This document shows positions 1 to 5,797 of a stretch of DNA of 7,367 nt, one piece after another. How positions within the stretch are numbered: position 1 is the first letter of the stretch; each line of letters starts with the position of its first letter. The DNA is from Bacteroidota bacterium (GTDB lineage Bacteria > Bacteroidota > Bacteroidia > Chitinophagales > Chitinophagaceae). The position numbers and the translations under genes are program-made. Below the pieces are notes generated by a model. It was given only the letters and a program-made list of their open reading frames with translations. It was not told where the DNA came from and made no database searches. The stretch spans positions 1 to 7,367 of the forward strand of contig JAGWPQ010000227.1 in the NCBI GenBank assembly GCA_028877045.1, read 5' to 3'.

Positions 1-32
1 GCTGTTGAATTCTTAAGTCCGGTTTTTATCAT
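1..32 (-). CDS. hemD: Possible N-terminus of uroporphyrinogen-III synthase (partial, runs off the window)
   Basis: An ATG on the minus strand at 32-30 opens a frame that stays open to the window edge, giving MIKTGLKNSTA. It begins 15 bases after the stop of the DUF4271 gene on the same strand, so the two would form an operon. In Bacteroidota, DUF4271 genes are commonly followed by hemD, and hemD proteins there often start with a short basic leader like this one. HemD cyclises hydroxymethylbilane to uroporphyrinogen III in the cytoplasm. Only ten codons and part of the next are visible, so the identity rests on gene order and not on any catalytic motif. It could also be another gene or no gene. 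Confidence 0.4.
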   Translation of the reverse strand, partial: MIKTGLKNST

Positions 33-47
33 GCTTTTGTGATGATA

Positions 48-1139
48 TTAGTCTGGGTTAATAAAATTACCGATGTATTTAAAAAGAACTTTATAAATTA
101 ATAACAACGGTAAAATTTCTACAGCGCAAAGGTAAAGAAAAAAATGTATGGCATTCACTTTCAGTTCATGACGAATTGTTACCAGACTTATCAGATAACG
201 GTAAATTAACAATATTCCTATCAAAATAAGCGACAAGATCATTGCCGGCTGAGCAATTTGAATGGGCGAAAAAGATAATATCAATAAGAACGGTATCAAC
301 ACGATGCCGATAATTTTATTGATCATAAACACTATAAAAATGTAGGTTTTAACTGCCGGTCGCACATTGAAGATCCATCCGAAAAAAACAAGAAATAAAT
401 ATTTTACCGAATAAATAACAGCCAGTACCAATGAAGACGGCAGCAATAATTTCCAGAAAGATATTTCCGAATAGCCGGCAGCATTTGCAACCAAACTGAT
501 AAAAATACCGCCCGACATAAAGAACAAAGTGTTCATCAGTAACGAAGCAAGATTATCTTGTGTTAACTGCTCTCTTGTCTGCCTTTGCCTGAATGATGTT
601 TGAAATGATAATAATAACAGGTTTTGAAAATATTTCGGAAATACCAATTTAATAAATGCTGTGAAAAATATTAATCCCGTCAATAAATAAAATAATTCGT
701 CCTTAGTTTGGGGCTCTCTTATTTTATTGATCATAAATACCGGAGGCTTGCCAAATGGCAAATACGGAATTGCCATTATTGAACGATATGTAGATGTATC
801 GTTGATGTGAATAGTATCGGCTTTTAACAACGCTATCTTCTTTAACGAATCCTGTTTGATGGAATCGAGTCGAAGGGAATCGATCTTCACCGAATCAATT
901 ATTATTGTCACATTTTTATTGCTGTCGCTGAAAACAGGCAGCAGTTTTTTCTTCCCTGAATCTTTTGCCGACGGAATTAACCCGTTTTTATTTTGAAGTG
1001 TTTCGTCAACCGGGTTAACTTTTATGTTCTGCGGTTTGGTAATGATTTTTTCAGCATTCTTTTGGGAAGCAGTATCCACCTGTGCCCCTGCGCACAAACA
1101 AAAAAGTGAAGAAAGGAATATGAAGAATAATTTTTTCAA
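48..1139 (-). CDS. DUF4271 family multi-pass membrane protein
   Basis: The product is 363 aa and its function is unknown. Residues 1-19 look like a signal peptide, with a possible AGA|Q cleavage after residue 19. Residues 20-135 are a polar extracytoplasmic stretch that includes a five-residue repeat with DS at 82, 87, 92 and 97. From residue 150 to 356 there are about six hydrophobic segments, roughly 150-168, 200-220, 228-256, 262-290, 298-320 and 330-356. The loop around 180-204, with FRQRQTREQLTQDNLASLL, is what I recognise as the DUF4271 (PF14093) signature. The start codon is TTG at 1139. A TAG lies upstream in frame, no ATG or GTG fits between, and the TTG directly precedes the signal peptide. 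The gene is transcribed away from hemW and probably continues into hemD. The family assignment is from recall of the motif. Confidence 0.85.
   Translation of the reverse strand: MKKLFFIFLSSLFCLCAGAQVDTASQKNAEKIITKPQNIKVNPVDETLQNKNGLIPSAKDSGKKKLLPVFSDSNKNVTIIIDSVKIDSLRLDSIKQDSLKKIALLKADTIHINDTSTYRSIMAIPYLPFGKPPVFMINKIREPQTKDELFYLLTGLIFFTAFIKLVFPKYFQNLLLLSFQTSFRQRQTREQLTQDNLASLLMNTLFFMSGGIFISLVANAAGYSEISFWKLLLPSSLVLAVIYSVKYLFLVFFGWIFNVRPAVKTYIFIVFMINKIIGIVLIPFLLILSFSPIQIAQPAMILSLILIGILLIYRYLISLVTIRHELKVNAIHFFLYLCAVEILPLLLIYKVLFKYIGNFINPD
837..896 (-). repeat. Four-copy 15-bp (five-residue DSxKx) in-frame repeat inside the DUF4271 protein
   Basis: Codons 82-101 read as four consecutive units of the form D-S-[VLI]-[KR]-x, with DS at residues 82, 87, 92 and 97. 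On the plus strand this shows as GAATC recurring about every 15 bases. The unit is a multiple of three, so copy-number change would keep frame. It lies in the polar region between the signal peptide and the membrane domain and probably forms a charged linker or coil. Confidence 0.7.
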
Positions 1140-1153
1140 GCCAATAATTTGCG

Positions 1154-1161
1154 CAAAAATA
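1154..1161 (-). promoter_or_regulatory. Bacteroidota -7 promoter element for the DUF4271 gene
   Basis: On the minus strand 1161-1154 reads TATTTTTG, a full match to the Bacteroidota -7 consensus TAnnTTTG. Transcription would begin about 5 bases further on, near 1149, leaving a leader of about 10 bases before the TTG start at 1139. I see no TTTG-type -33 element at the usual distance, so the call rests on the -7 box and its position. Confidence 0.45.
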
Positions 1162-1209
1162 TTAAAGCGAATCTATCTATTTTTAAAAGATGCCCACAAA
1201 CTCGTTTTA

Positions 1210-1237
1210 TTTGTGCAATTCTATACACTTACTTTTG
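1210..1237 (+). promoter_or_regulatory. Bacteroidota-type promoter (-33 TTTG, -7 TACTTTTG) for hemW
   Basis: TTTG at 1210-1213 is followed after 16 bases by TACTTTTG at 1230-1237, which matches TAnnTTTG exactly. The spacer is about one base shorter than the usual range. Predicted initiation near 1242 leaves about 11 bases before the ATG at 1253. This supports 1253 as the start and argues against the in-frame ATG at 1190, which would lie upstream of the promoter. Confidence 0.55.
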
Positions 1238-1252
1238 TTGCAACTAAAAAAT

Positions 1253-2377
1253 ATGGCAGGTATTTATATTCATATCCCTTTTTGTAAGCAGGCATGCCAT
1301 TATTGCAATTTTCATTTTTCTACCAACCATAAATTAATGCCGCAAATGCTTGCTGCCATTGGCAAAGAAGCCGAATGGAGAAAGGATTATCTGAACGAAA
1401 AAGTTGAAACGATTTATTTTGGCGGAGGAACACCTTCATTACTTGCGATTCACGATTTACGATTGATGATTGAAAAGCTAAAAGAATTATTTATTGTTGC
1501 TGATGATGCCGAAATAACACTGGAGGCTAATCCCGATGATATTACCGAAGAAAAATTAATCGACTGGAAACATATTGGCATCAATCGTTTGAGCATCGGC
1601 ATACAATCTTTTAGCGATGTCGATCTGCAATGGATGAACCGGGCGCACAATGCACAACATGCCATCAATTGTCTGCAATTGGCAACGAAATATTTTAATA
1701 ATATCACCATCGATCTTATTTACGGCTCGCCAACTTTGACTGATGAACAATGGAAAAAAAATGTTGAGCTGGCTGTATCGTTTAATATTCCGCATATTTC
1801 CTGTTATGCATTAACCGTTGAACCAAAAACAGCATTGGATAAATTAATTGTTCAGCAAAAAAAAGAAAATGTTGATGCCGATAAACTGGCAAAACATTTT
1901 GAACTGTTAGTGCAATGGATGAAAGAAGCCGGTTACGAACATTATGAAATTTCGAATTTTGCAAAACCAAATTACCGCAGCAAACATAACAGCAGTTACT
2001 GGAAAGGCTTACCGTACTTAGGTTTGGGGCCATCGGCGCATTCGTTTAACGGCACATCACGCCAATGGAATATTGCCAACAACGCATTATATATTCAGAG
2101 TATTGAAAAAGGTGAACTGAATTTTGAGAAAGAAGAATTAACCGCATCGCAGCAATTGAACGAATATATCATGACAAGTTTGAGAACGATCGAAGGAATT
2201 AATTTCAATGATGAAAGATGGTTAATTACTGATGACGAGGCAAAAAATAAAATTATCTTATCGGCAAAAAAATGGGAAGCGCTGGGCAATATTATTTTGA
2301 ATGAAACTTTTTTGCGATTGACTGATAAAGGAAAATTTTTAGCCGACGGCATTGCCGCTGATCTGTTTCAATTGTAA
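1253..2377 (+). CDS. hemW: HemW, radical SAM heme chaperone (coproporphyrinogen III oxidase-like)
   Basis: The product is 374 aa, a usual length for HemW. It starts MAGIYIHIPF, leading into the radical SAM cluster motif C11-x3-C15-x2-C18, which binds a 4Fe-4S cluster. Phe20 stands where HemN-type oxidases have a fourth cysteine, and this is the standard distinction of HemW from HemN. Further family marks are GGGTPS at 57-62, EANP at 91-94, GIQSF at 116-120, YEISNFA at 231-237 and HNSSYW at 245-250, followed by the C-terminal HemW domain from about residue 300. HemW is thought to bind heme and deliver it to target proteins, and is often mislabelled as an oxygen-independent coproporphyrinogen oxidase. 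The start at 1253 is chosen because the family begins with this segment and the promoter lies between 1190 and 1253. Its stop abuts the stop of a small convergent ORF. Confidence 0.95.
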   Translation: MAGIYIHIPFCKQACHYCNFHFSTNHKLMPQMLAAIGKEAEWRKDYLNEKVETIYFGGGTPSLLAIHDLRLMIEKLKELFIVADDAEITLEANPDDITEEKLIDWKHIGINRLSIGIQSFSDVDLQWMNRAHNAQHAINCLQLATKYFNNITIDLIYGSPTLTDEQWKKNVELAVSFNIPHISCYALTVEPKTALDKLIVQQKKENVDADKLAKHFELLVQWMKEAGYEHYEISNFAKPNYRSKHNSSYWKGLPYLGLGPSAHSFNGTSRQWNIANNALYIQSIEKGELNFEKEELTASQQLNEYIMTSLRTIEGINFNDERWLITDDEAKNKIILSAKKWEALGNIILNETFLRLTDKGKFLADGIAADLFQL

Positions 2378-2488
2378 TTAATCGTGCGAATGTTTGCCGA
2401 AGAAATGTTTCCAAACATTCACAACCACTAATCCGCATAGCAGCACAATTATTATTGACGGGCTTAACAGTTGATACGAAAATGGCAT
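2378..2488 (-). CDS. Candidate 36-aa single-span membrane peptide
   Basis: This minus-strand ORF starts at ATG 2488 and ends at TAA 2380-2378, immediately next to the hemW stop. The product begins MPFSYQLLSPS and has an uninterrupted hydrophobic segment at about residues 11-24 (isoleucine, valine and leucine rich), then Trp25-Lys26. It ends in a short tail with three histidines (27, 32, 34) and two lysines. That is the layout of a small inner-membrane peptide with a basic cytoplasmic tail. A near-consensus -7 box, TAACTTTA, lies four bases upstream of the ATG, the same spacing as for the phosphatase gene on the other strand. It fills most of an otherwise empty hemW-phosphatase gap. I do not recognise the family, and without homologues a chance ORF cannot be excluded. 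Confidence 0.5.
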   Translation of the reverse strand: MPFSYQLLSPSIIIVLLCGLVVVNVWKHFFGKHSHD

Positions 2489-2492
2489 AACA

Positions 2493-2500
2493 TAAAGTTA
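2493..2500 (-). promoter_or_regulatory. Possible -7 element for the 36-aa ORF, leaderless geometry
   Basis: The minus strand at 2500-2493 reads TAACTTTA, one mismatch from TAnnTTTG. Four bases separate it from the ATG at 2488, so transcription would start at or next to the start codon. The nearest TTG on this strand lies about 24 bases upstream (2527-2525), slightly further than the usual -33 spacing. Confidence 0.35.
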
Positions 2501-2527
2501 CACATTATTTGTAATACTGTTGAACAA

Positions 2528-2589
2528 TGTACCGAACGTACAAGAGTGCGACGCAACAGGCGATGCCATGAAAAACAGCAGCCGGTAAC
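2528..2589 (+). repeat. Modular intergenic repeat, copy 1
   Basis: This stretch is richer in G+C than its surroundings and shares blocks with a second copy at 5798-5841 on the opposite strand. The shared blocks are TGTACCGAACG (2528-2538), GAGTGCGAC (2544-2552, two mismatches to copy 2), AACAGGCGATGCCA (2555-2568, identical) and a terminal GTAAC (2585-2589). In copy 2 the first block sits after the third instead of before the second, so the element is modular and not a simple duplication. It lies between two divergent start sites, those of the 36-aa ORF and the phosphatase gene. Such blocks resemble dispersed intergenic repeats of Chitinophagaceae genomes as I remember them. Confidence 0.65.
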
Positions 2590-2615
2590 AAAAAAATTTT
2601 ACCCGATCTTTTATC

Positions 2616-2623
2616 TATTTTTG
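2616..2623 (+). promoter_or_regulatory. -7 promoter element for the phosphatase-hisS operon, leaderless geometry
   Basis: TATTTTTG at 2616-2623 matches TAnnTTTG exactly and ends four bases before the ATG at 2628. With initiation about 5 bases after the box, the transcript would begin at the A of the start codon, giving a leaderless mRNA. No clear TTTG -33 element is present; the upstream sequence there belongs to the intergenic repeat and an A/T run. Confidence 0.5.
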
Positions 2624-2627
2624 CGGC

Positions 2628-3110
2628 ATGAAGATTTTAATGGTTTGTTTAGGTAATATTTGCCGAAGCCCTCTGGCAGAAGGAATCTTACGAAACAAAA
2701 TTAAAAAGGCGGGTTTGCATTGGACGGTTGACAGTGCCGGCACAGGCAATTATCATATTGGCGAACCGCCGCACCGTTTGTCGCAGAAGGTTTCGAAAAT
2801 GAACGGCGTTGATATTTCGTATCAGCAGGCGAGGCAGTTTACCAAACATGATATGCTTCATTTCGATAAGATCTATGTGATGGATTCGAATAATTATGAA
2901 GATGTGAAAATGATGAGCCAGGATCTGTGGAATGAAAATAAAGTTGATTTGTTGCTGAATGAATTATACCCGTTCGAAAACAGGGAAGTGCCCGATCCGT
3001 GGTATGGAACCGAAGAAGGTTATCATCGTGTATTTAAATTAATTGATGAAGCTTGCGATAATATCATCAGCAATTATTCAGAGCTGCAACTAAAAAATAA
3101 AAACTTATAA
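2628..3110 (+). CDS. Low-molecular-weight protein-tyrosine phosphatase
   Basis: The product is 160 aa, normal for the family. The N-terminus carries the phosphate-binding loop C7-LGNIC-R13-S14, the CX5R motif in which Cys7 is the nucleophile and Arg13 binds phosphate. The second cysteine, Cys12, is also typical. DSAGTG at 35-40 and the DPWYG loop at 123-127, with Asp123 as general acid, complete the active site. The enzyme hydrolyses phosphotyrosine through a cysteinyl-phosphate intermediate in the cytoplasm. In bacteria some members act on tyrosine kinases of polysaccharide export and others on protein arginine phosphate; neither partner is visible here. The start at 2628 gives the family-typical short MKILMVC lead-in. 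hisS follows after 22 bases without a visible promoter, so the two probably share a transcript. Confidence 0.95.
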   Translation: MKILMVCLGNICRSPLAEGILRNKIKKAGLHWTVDSAGTGNYHIGEPPHRLSQKVSKMNGVDISYQQARQFTKHDMLHFDKIYVMDSNNYEDVKMMSQDLWNENKVDLLLNELYPFENREVPDPWYGTEEGYHRVFKLIDEACDNIISNYSELQLKNKNL

Positions 3111-3132
3111 TTTATCCTTCATAAATAATTAA

Positions 3133-4509
3133 ATGGCAAAACCAAGTTTACCGCAAGGCACCAGAGATTTTAATGCCGAAACAGTTCGCAAACGAAATTA
3201 TATTTTTAATACGATCCGCTCTGTGTTTGAAGTGTATGGCTTTCAACCATTGGAAACACCGGCCATGGAAAACTTAGATACATTGATGGGCAAGTATGGC
3301 GATGAAGGTGATAAATTAATTTTTAAGATTTTAAATAACGGTTTGGATAATGTTGCAAAACATCAACAAATAAAAGATGATTTTGAAAAAGTATTAATTG
3401 GAAAAAATACGAAAGGAATTACCGAACGCGCTTTACGTTACGATCTCACTATTCCATTTGCACGTTATGTGGCAATGAATCATGGTCAGTTAACTTTTCC
3501 GTTTAAACGATATCAGATTCAACCTGTGTGGCGTGCCGACAGGCCGCAACGTGGCCGCTACCGCGAGTTTTACCAATGCGATTGCGATGTGGTAGGAAGT
3601 TATTCTTTGATCAATGAAGTAGAGCTCGCAACTATTTATGCAACAGCTTTCGAAAAATTAGGAATTGATGTTGAGATAAAAATAAACAGCCGAAAAATTT
3701 TAGCAGCACTGGCCGAATTATGCGGCGGTGCCGATAAAATGATCGACATCACCATTGCGATTGATAAGTTAGATAAGATCGGAATCGAAAAAGTGAAAGA
3801 TGAATTATTGCAGAGAGGTTTGAATGATTCTCAAATTTCAATCATCGAAAAATATCTTTCCATTGATGGTGATACTTTTCAAAAATTATCAGCTGCAGAA
3901 AATCTTTTTCAAAATAATGCTACTGCAAAAAAAGGTTTAGAAGAAATTTATTTCTTAATTAATTACTCGCAACAATCTCAAATCTCAAATCTCAAATCTC
4001 AAATCAACATTGACTTTACACTTGCCCGCGGATTAAATTATTACACCGGCATCATCTTCGAAGTAAAAGCAAAAAATGTAAACATGGGCAGCATTGGTGG
4101 TGGCGGACGTTACGACGATCTTACAGGCACATTTGATGTTCCGAATATTCCCGGCGTTGGGATTAGTTTTGGTGTCGACAGGATTTATGATGTGATGGAA
4201 GAATTAAAATTATTTCCTGCAGAAATGCAAACAGCCACGCAGGTTTTATTTTTTAATCTGGGTGAAGCCGAGAGCCGTGCTGCATTTGGTTTGATGCAAC
4301 AACTGCGTGCAAAAAATATCCGCTGCGAAATATATCACGAGCAGGCAAAATTCGACAAACAATTCAAGTGGGCCGATAAAAAACAAATTCCTTACGCCGT
4401 TATTATGGGCAGTACGGAATTAGAAAATGGTACTTGTACTTTAAAGAATCTTAAAGAGGGCGTGCAAGAAATACTCACCAACGAGCAATTACTTGCCTTC
4501 GAATTTTAG
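3133..4509 (+). CDS. hisS: Histidine--tRNA ligase
   Basis: The product is 458 aa, a class II aminoacyl-tRNA synthetase that charges tRNA-His with histidine. It starts with the usual KPSLPQGTRDF segment. Motif 1 is around 35-46. Motif 2 spans about 126-155 and includes WRADRPQRGRYREFYQCD. The histidine-specific motif LARGLNYYTG is at 297-306, the GGGGRYDDL loop at 322-330, and motif 3 GVGISFGVDR at 341-350 with the catalytic Arg350. The C-terminal anticodon-binding domain runs from about 367 and contains IPYAVIMGSTE at 419-429. A linker at about 279-292 is encoded by heptanucleotide repeats and looks like an insertion; it lies outside the catalytic motifs. The gene follows the phosphatase by 22 bases, and the only feature upstream of the ATG is an A/T-rich stretch. 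Confidence 0.97.
   Translation: MAKPSLPQGTRDFNAETVRKRNYIFNTIRSVFEVYGFQPLETPAMENLDTLMGKYGDEGDKLIFKILNNGLDNVAKHQQIKDDFEKVLIGKNTKGITERALRYDLTIPFARYVAMNHGQLTFPFKRYQIQPVWRADRPQRGRYREFYQCDCDVVGSYSLINEVELATIYATAFEKLGIDVEIKINSRKILAALAELCGGADKMIDITIAIDKLDKIGIEKVKDELLQRGLNDSQISIIEKYLSIDGDTFQKLSAAENLFQNNATAKKGLEEIYFLINYSQQSQISNLKSQINIDFTLARGLNYYTGIIFEVKAKNVNMGSIGGGGRYDDLTGTFDVPNIPGVGISFGVDRIYDVMEELKLFPAEMQTATQVLFFNLGEAESRAAFGLMQQLRAKNIRCEIYHEQAKFDKQFKWADKKQIPYAVIMGSTELENGTCTLKNLKEGVQEILTNEQLLAFEF
3974..4005 (+). repeat. Heptanucleotide tandem repeat AATCTCA inside hisS
   Basis: Four perfect copies of AATCTCA occupy 3974-4001, followed by a partial AATC. They encode residues of about 281-291 (QSQISNLKSQI), between motif 2 and the LARGLNYYTG motif. 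A 7-bp unit is not a multiple of three, so gain or loss of one or two copies would shift the frame of an essential gene; only changes by three copies (seven residues) would be tolerated. The polar linker it encodes probably sits on the surface. Confidence 0.85.
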
Positions 4510-4559
4510 CAATCGGTTTCTGGCACAGTATTAGACAATGTTCATGCAATAAGAAACGC

Positions 4560-4973
4560 ATGAAGCAAACGTTGCAATTATCATTCATTTGTATTTTATT
4601 TTTTGTTGCCTGCAACAGAAAAATACATCCTGCAGCTATAATGCCGTCTGCACCTTCTGCACCAACTGTTACTTCAACGCCAACGGCAAAAATTGTTATT
4701 GATGGTTATGGAAGAATATTAACACCGCAAGGCAAACTTCCGGCAAATGCAGGCATTAAAGCCGATTATTCAAAATTAGCCAGATCCTTTACACCAAATC
4801 AATTAACCAATCTTAAATATCGTTATAATACAGTGCCACCAAGGGTTTTGTATGTACCGGATATTTATACTTTAAAATCGTTGCGTGGTATTTATTGCGT
4901 GTACAAGAAAAAATTCTGGTACTGGAAAAAAGAAGATGGTTTGTTTTATCTTGATGAAACTTATTATAAATAG
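4560..4973 (+). CDS. Small predicted lipoprotein of unknown function
   Basis: The product is 137 aa. Residues 1-17 form a signal sequence, MKQTLQLSF and a hydrophobic run, ending FVA before Cys18. This is an acceptable though not ideal lipobox, and the protein would then be anchored by a lipid on Cys18. Residues 24-43 are a proline-, alanine- and threonine-rich linker. The rest is a small basic and aromatic domain with IDGYGRILTPQGK near 47-59 and an aromatic C-terminus (YKKKFWYWKK, then LFYLDETYYK). I do not recognise the domain. It begins 50 bases after hisS on the same strand with no clear -7 box, so it may be read from the hisS transcript. Its role in the envelope is unknown. Confidence 0.75.
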   Translation: MKQTLQLSFICILFFVACNRKIHPAAIMPSAPSAPTVTSTPTAKIVIDGYGRILTPQGKLPANAGIKADYSKLARSFTPNQLTNLKYRYNTVPPRVLYVPDIYTLKSLRGIYCVYKKKFWYWKKEDGLFYLDETYYK

Positions 4974-4985
4974 TCATTCAAAAAA

Positions 4986-5017
4986 AATTCCTTACACCAT
5001 TATGGCAGTAAGGAATT
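4986..5017 (-). terminator. Intrinsic terminator for the minus-strand gene at 5042-5704
   Basis: AATTCCTTAC at 4986-4995 and GTAAGGAATT at 5008-5017 are perfect 10-bp arms. The 12-base loop can pair further through CCA and TGG. Read on the minus strand, the hairpin is followed by an unbroken run of T (eight A on plus at 4980-4987, two of them in the stem). This is a standard Rho-independent terminator 25 bases after the stop codon at 5042. Read on the plus strand it is followed by an A-rich run instead of T, so it is a poorer terminator for the hisS-lipoprotein transcript, although a stem between convergent genes may serve both. Confidence 0.8.
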
Positions 5018-5041
5018 AAAAAATAAAATTAATTTTAAAAA

Positions 5042-5704
5042 CTATCGCACAGCGAACTGATTGGCTTTAATTTTTAGCGCATCGGGTTTTGTAAATAAAA
5101 ATGAGGTTGATGCATTATCTTTTGTTCCTTCTAAATGATACCCCATCGCATCAACAACAACGCCGGTAACTTTATGATTGGCATCTCTTTTAAAAACTGC
5201 TGTGCCCTGAAATGAAACCACCGAAAAAGTATCGGCACTTATTTTTTCCAACACCGAAGTACCGGCAGTAGAATTTGAAGTCAGCACACCATCTTCAATT
5301 GTAACGGTTATTTCTGTAACAACACTTCCATCAGGAAATTTATATTTCCCTGTAAATTGTTGCAACGCCATCGCTTCTGCATTATCTTTTATTCCTTCCA
5401 AATGATATCCCATGGCATCAATGACAACACCTGTAATTTTTTTATTGGCATCTCTTTTAAAAACAGCCGTTCCCTGAAACGACACAACCGAGAAAGTATC
5501 TGTTCCTGCCTTTTCCAGGACCGAAGTCCCGGCAGTAGAATTAGAAGTCAACACACCACTGCTGTCTAACGTAACTTCAATTTCTGTAACAACACTGCCG
5601 TCGGGAAATTTATATTTTCCGGTGTATTGTTGCAATGTTGCATTCTGTGCATCAGCGGCAGCAAAAAAACTAATCAGCAAAAAAGAAATAAATATTTTTT
5701 TCAT
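5042..5704 (-). CDS. Secreted protein of two tandem 85-residue repeats (DUF3471-like)
   Basis: The product is 220 aa. Residues 1-19 are a signal peptide with likely cleavage ADA|Q, so the protein is exported. Residues 24-108 and 114-197 are two copies of one domain, about 86% identical by eye. Each starts LQQ[YF]TGKYKFPDGSVV, continues through VLTSNSTAGTSVLEK and DTFSVVSFQGTAVFKRD, and ends AMGYHLEG. The pattern of an opening TGKY, a short strand-rich body and a Phe/Gly-rich close resembles the small beta domain DUF3471 found at the end of Bacteroidota beta-lactamase-like proteins; that link is tentative. A tail of 23 residues follows, ending KIKANQFAVR. No catalytic motif is visible, and a binding or structural role outside the cytoplasm is inference. 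The gene stands alone, with a terminator after it and about 90 bases before the upstream repeat. Confidence 0.85.
   Translation of the reverse strand: MKKIFISFLLISFFAAADAQNATLQQYTGKYKFPDGSVVTEIEVTLDSSGVLTSNSTAGTSVLEKAGTDTFSVVSFQGTAVFKRDANKKITGVVIDAMGYHLEGIKDNAEAMALQQFTGKYKFPDGSVVTEITVTIEDGVLTSNSTAGTSVLEKISADTFSVVSFQGTAVFKRDANHKVTGVVVDAMGYHLEGTKDNASTSFLFTKPDALKIKANQFAVR
5114..5635 (-). repeat. Internal tandem duplication encoding the two repeat domains
   Basis: Codons 24-108 (5635-5381) and 114-197 (5365-5114) encode the same domain twice. The protein copies differ at about a dozen positions, including one residue lost in the second (LDSSG against IEDG). The linker between them is five residues. 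DNA differences are mostly at third codon positions, for example CCGTCGGGA against CCATCAGGA within the PDG codons. This suggests a duplication kept under protein-level selection and not a very recent one. Confidence 0.9.
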
Positions 5705-5797
5705 ACAGCGATATTTTAAAGTTTGGGTTTGAAGATAGAAAAATTTTAGAACACCAATAATAAATTATTGTTTCCTTTTTTTTGGTAAAATATTTTT

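Noticed and set aside
1190..1252. Upstream in-frame ATG that would extend HemW by 21 residues
   Set aside because: The promoter at 1210-1237 lies downstream of it and HemW proteins begin at the MAGIYIHIPF segment.
1024..1287. Plus-strand 87-aa ORF overlapping the DUF4271 start and the hemW start
   Set aside because: It is antisense to the signal-peptide end of the DUF4271 gene and out of frame with hemW; it has no domain and lies across both promoters.
1253..2377. HemN (oxygen-independent coproporphyrinogen III oxidase) as identity
   Set aside because: The fourth cysteine of the HemN motif is Phe20 here, and the HNxxYW motif is typical of HemW.
2471..2656. Plus-strand 61-aa ORF before the phosphatase
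   Set aside because: It reads through the intergenic repeat, is rich in Arg and Cys without a domain, and overlaps the phosphatase start in another frame.
5357..5569. Plus-strand 70-aa ORF inside the tandem-repeat gene
   Set aside because: It is the antisense shadow of a well-supported secreted protein and has no independent signals.
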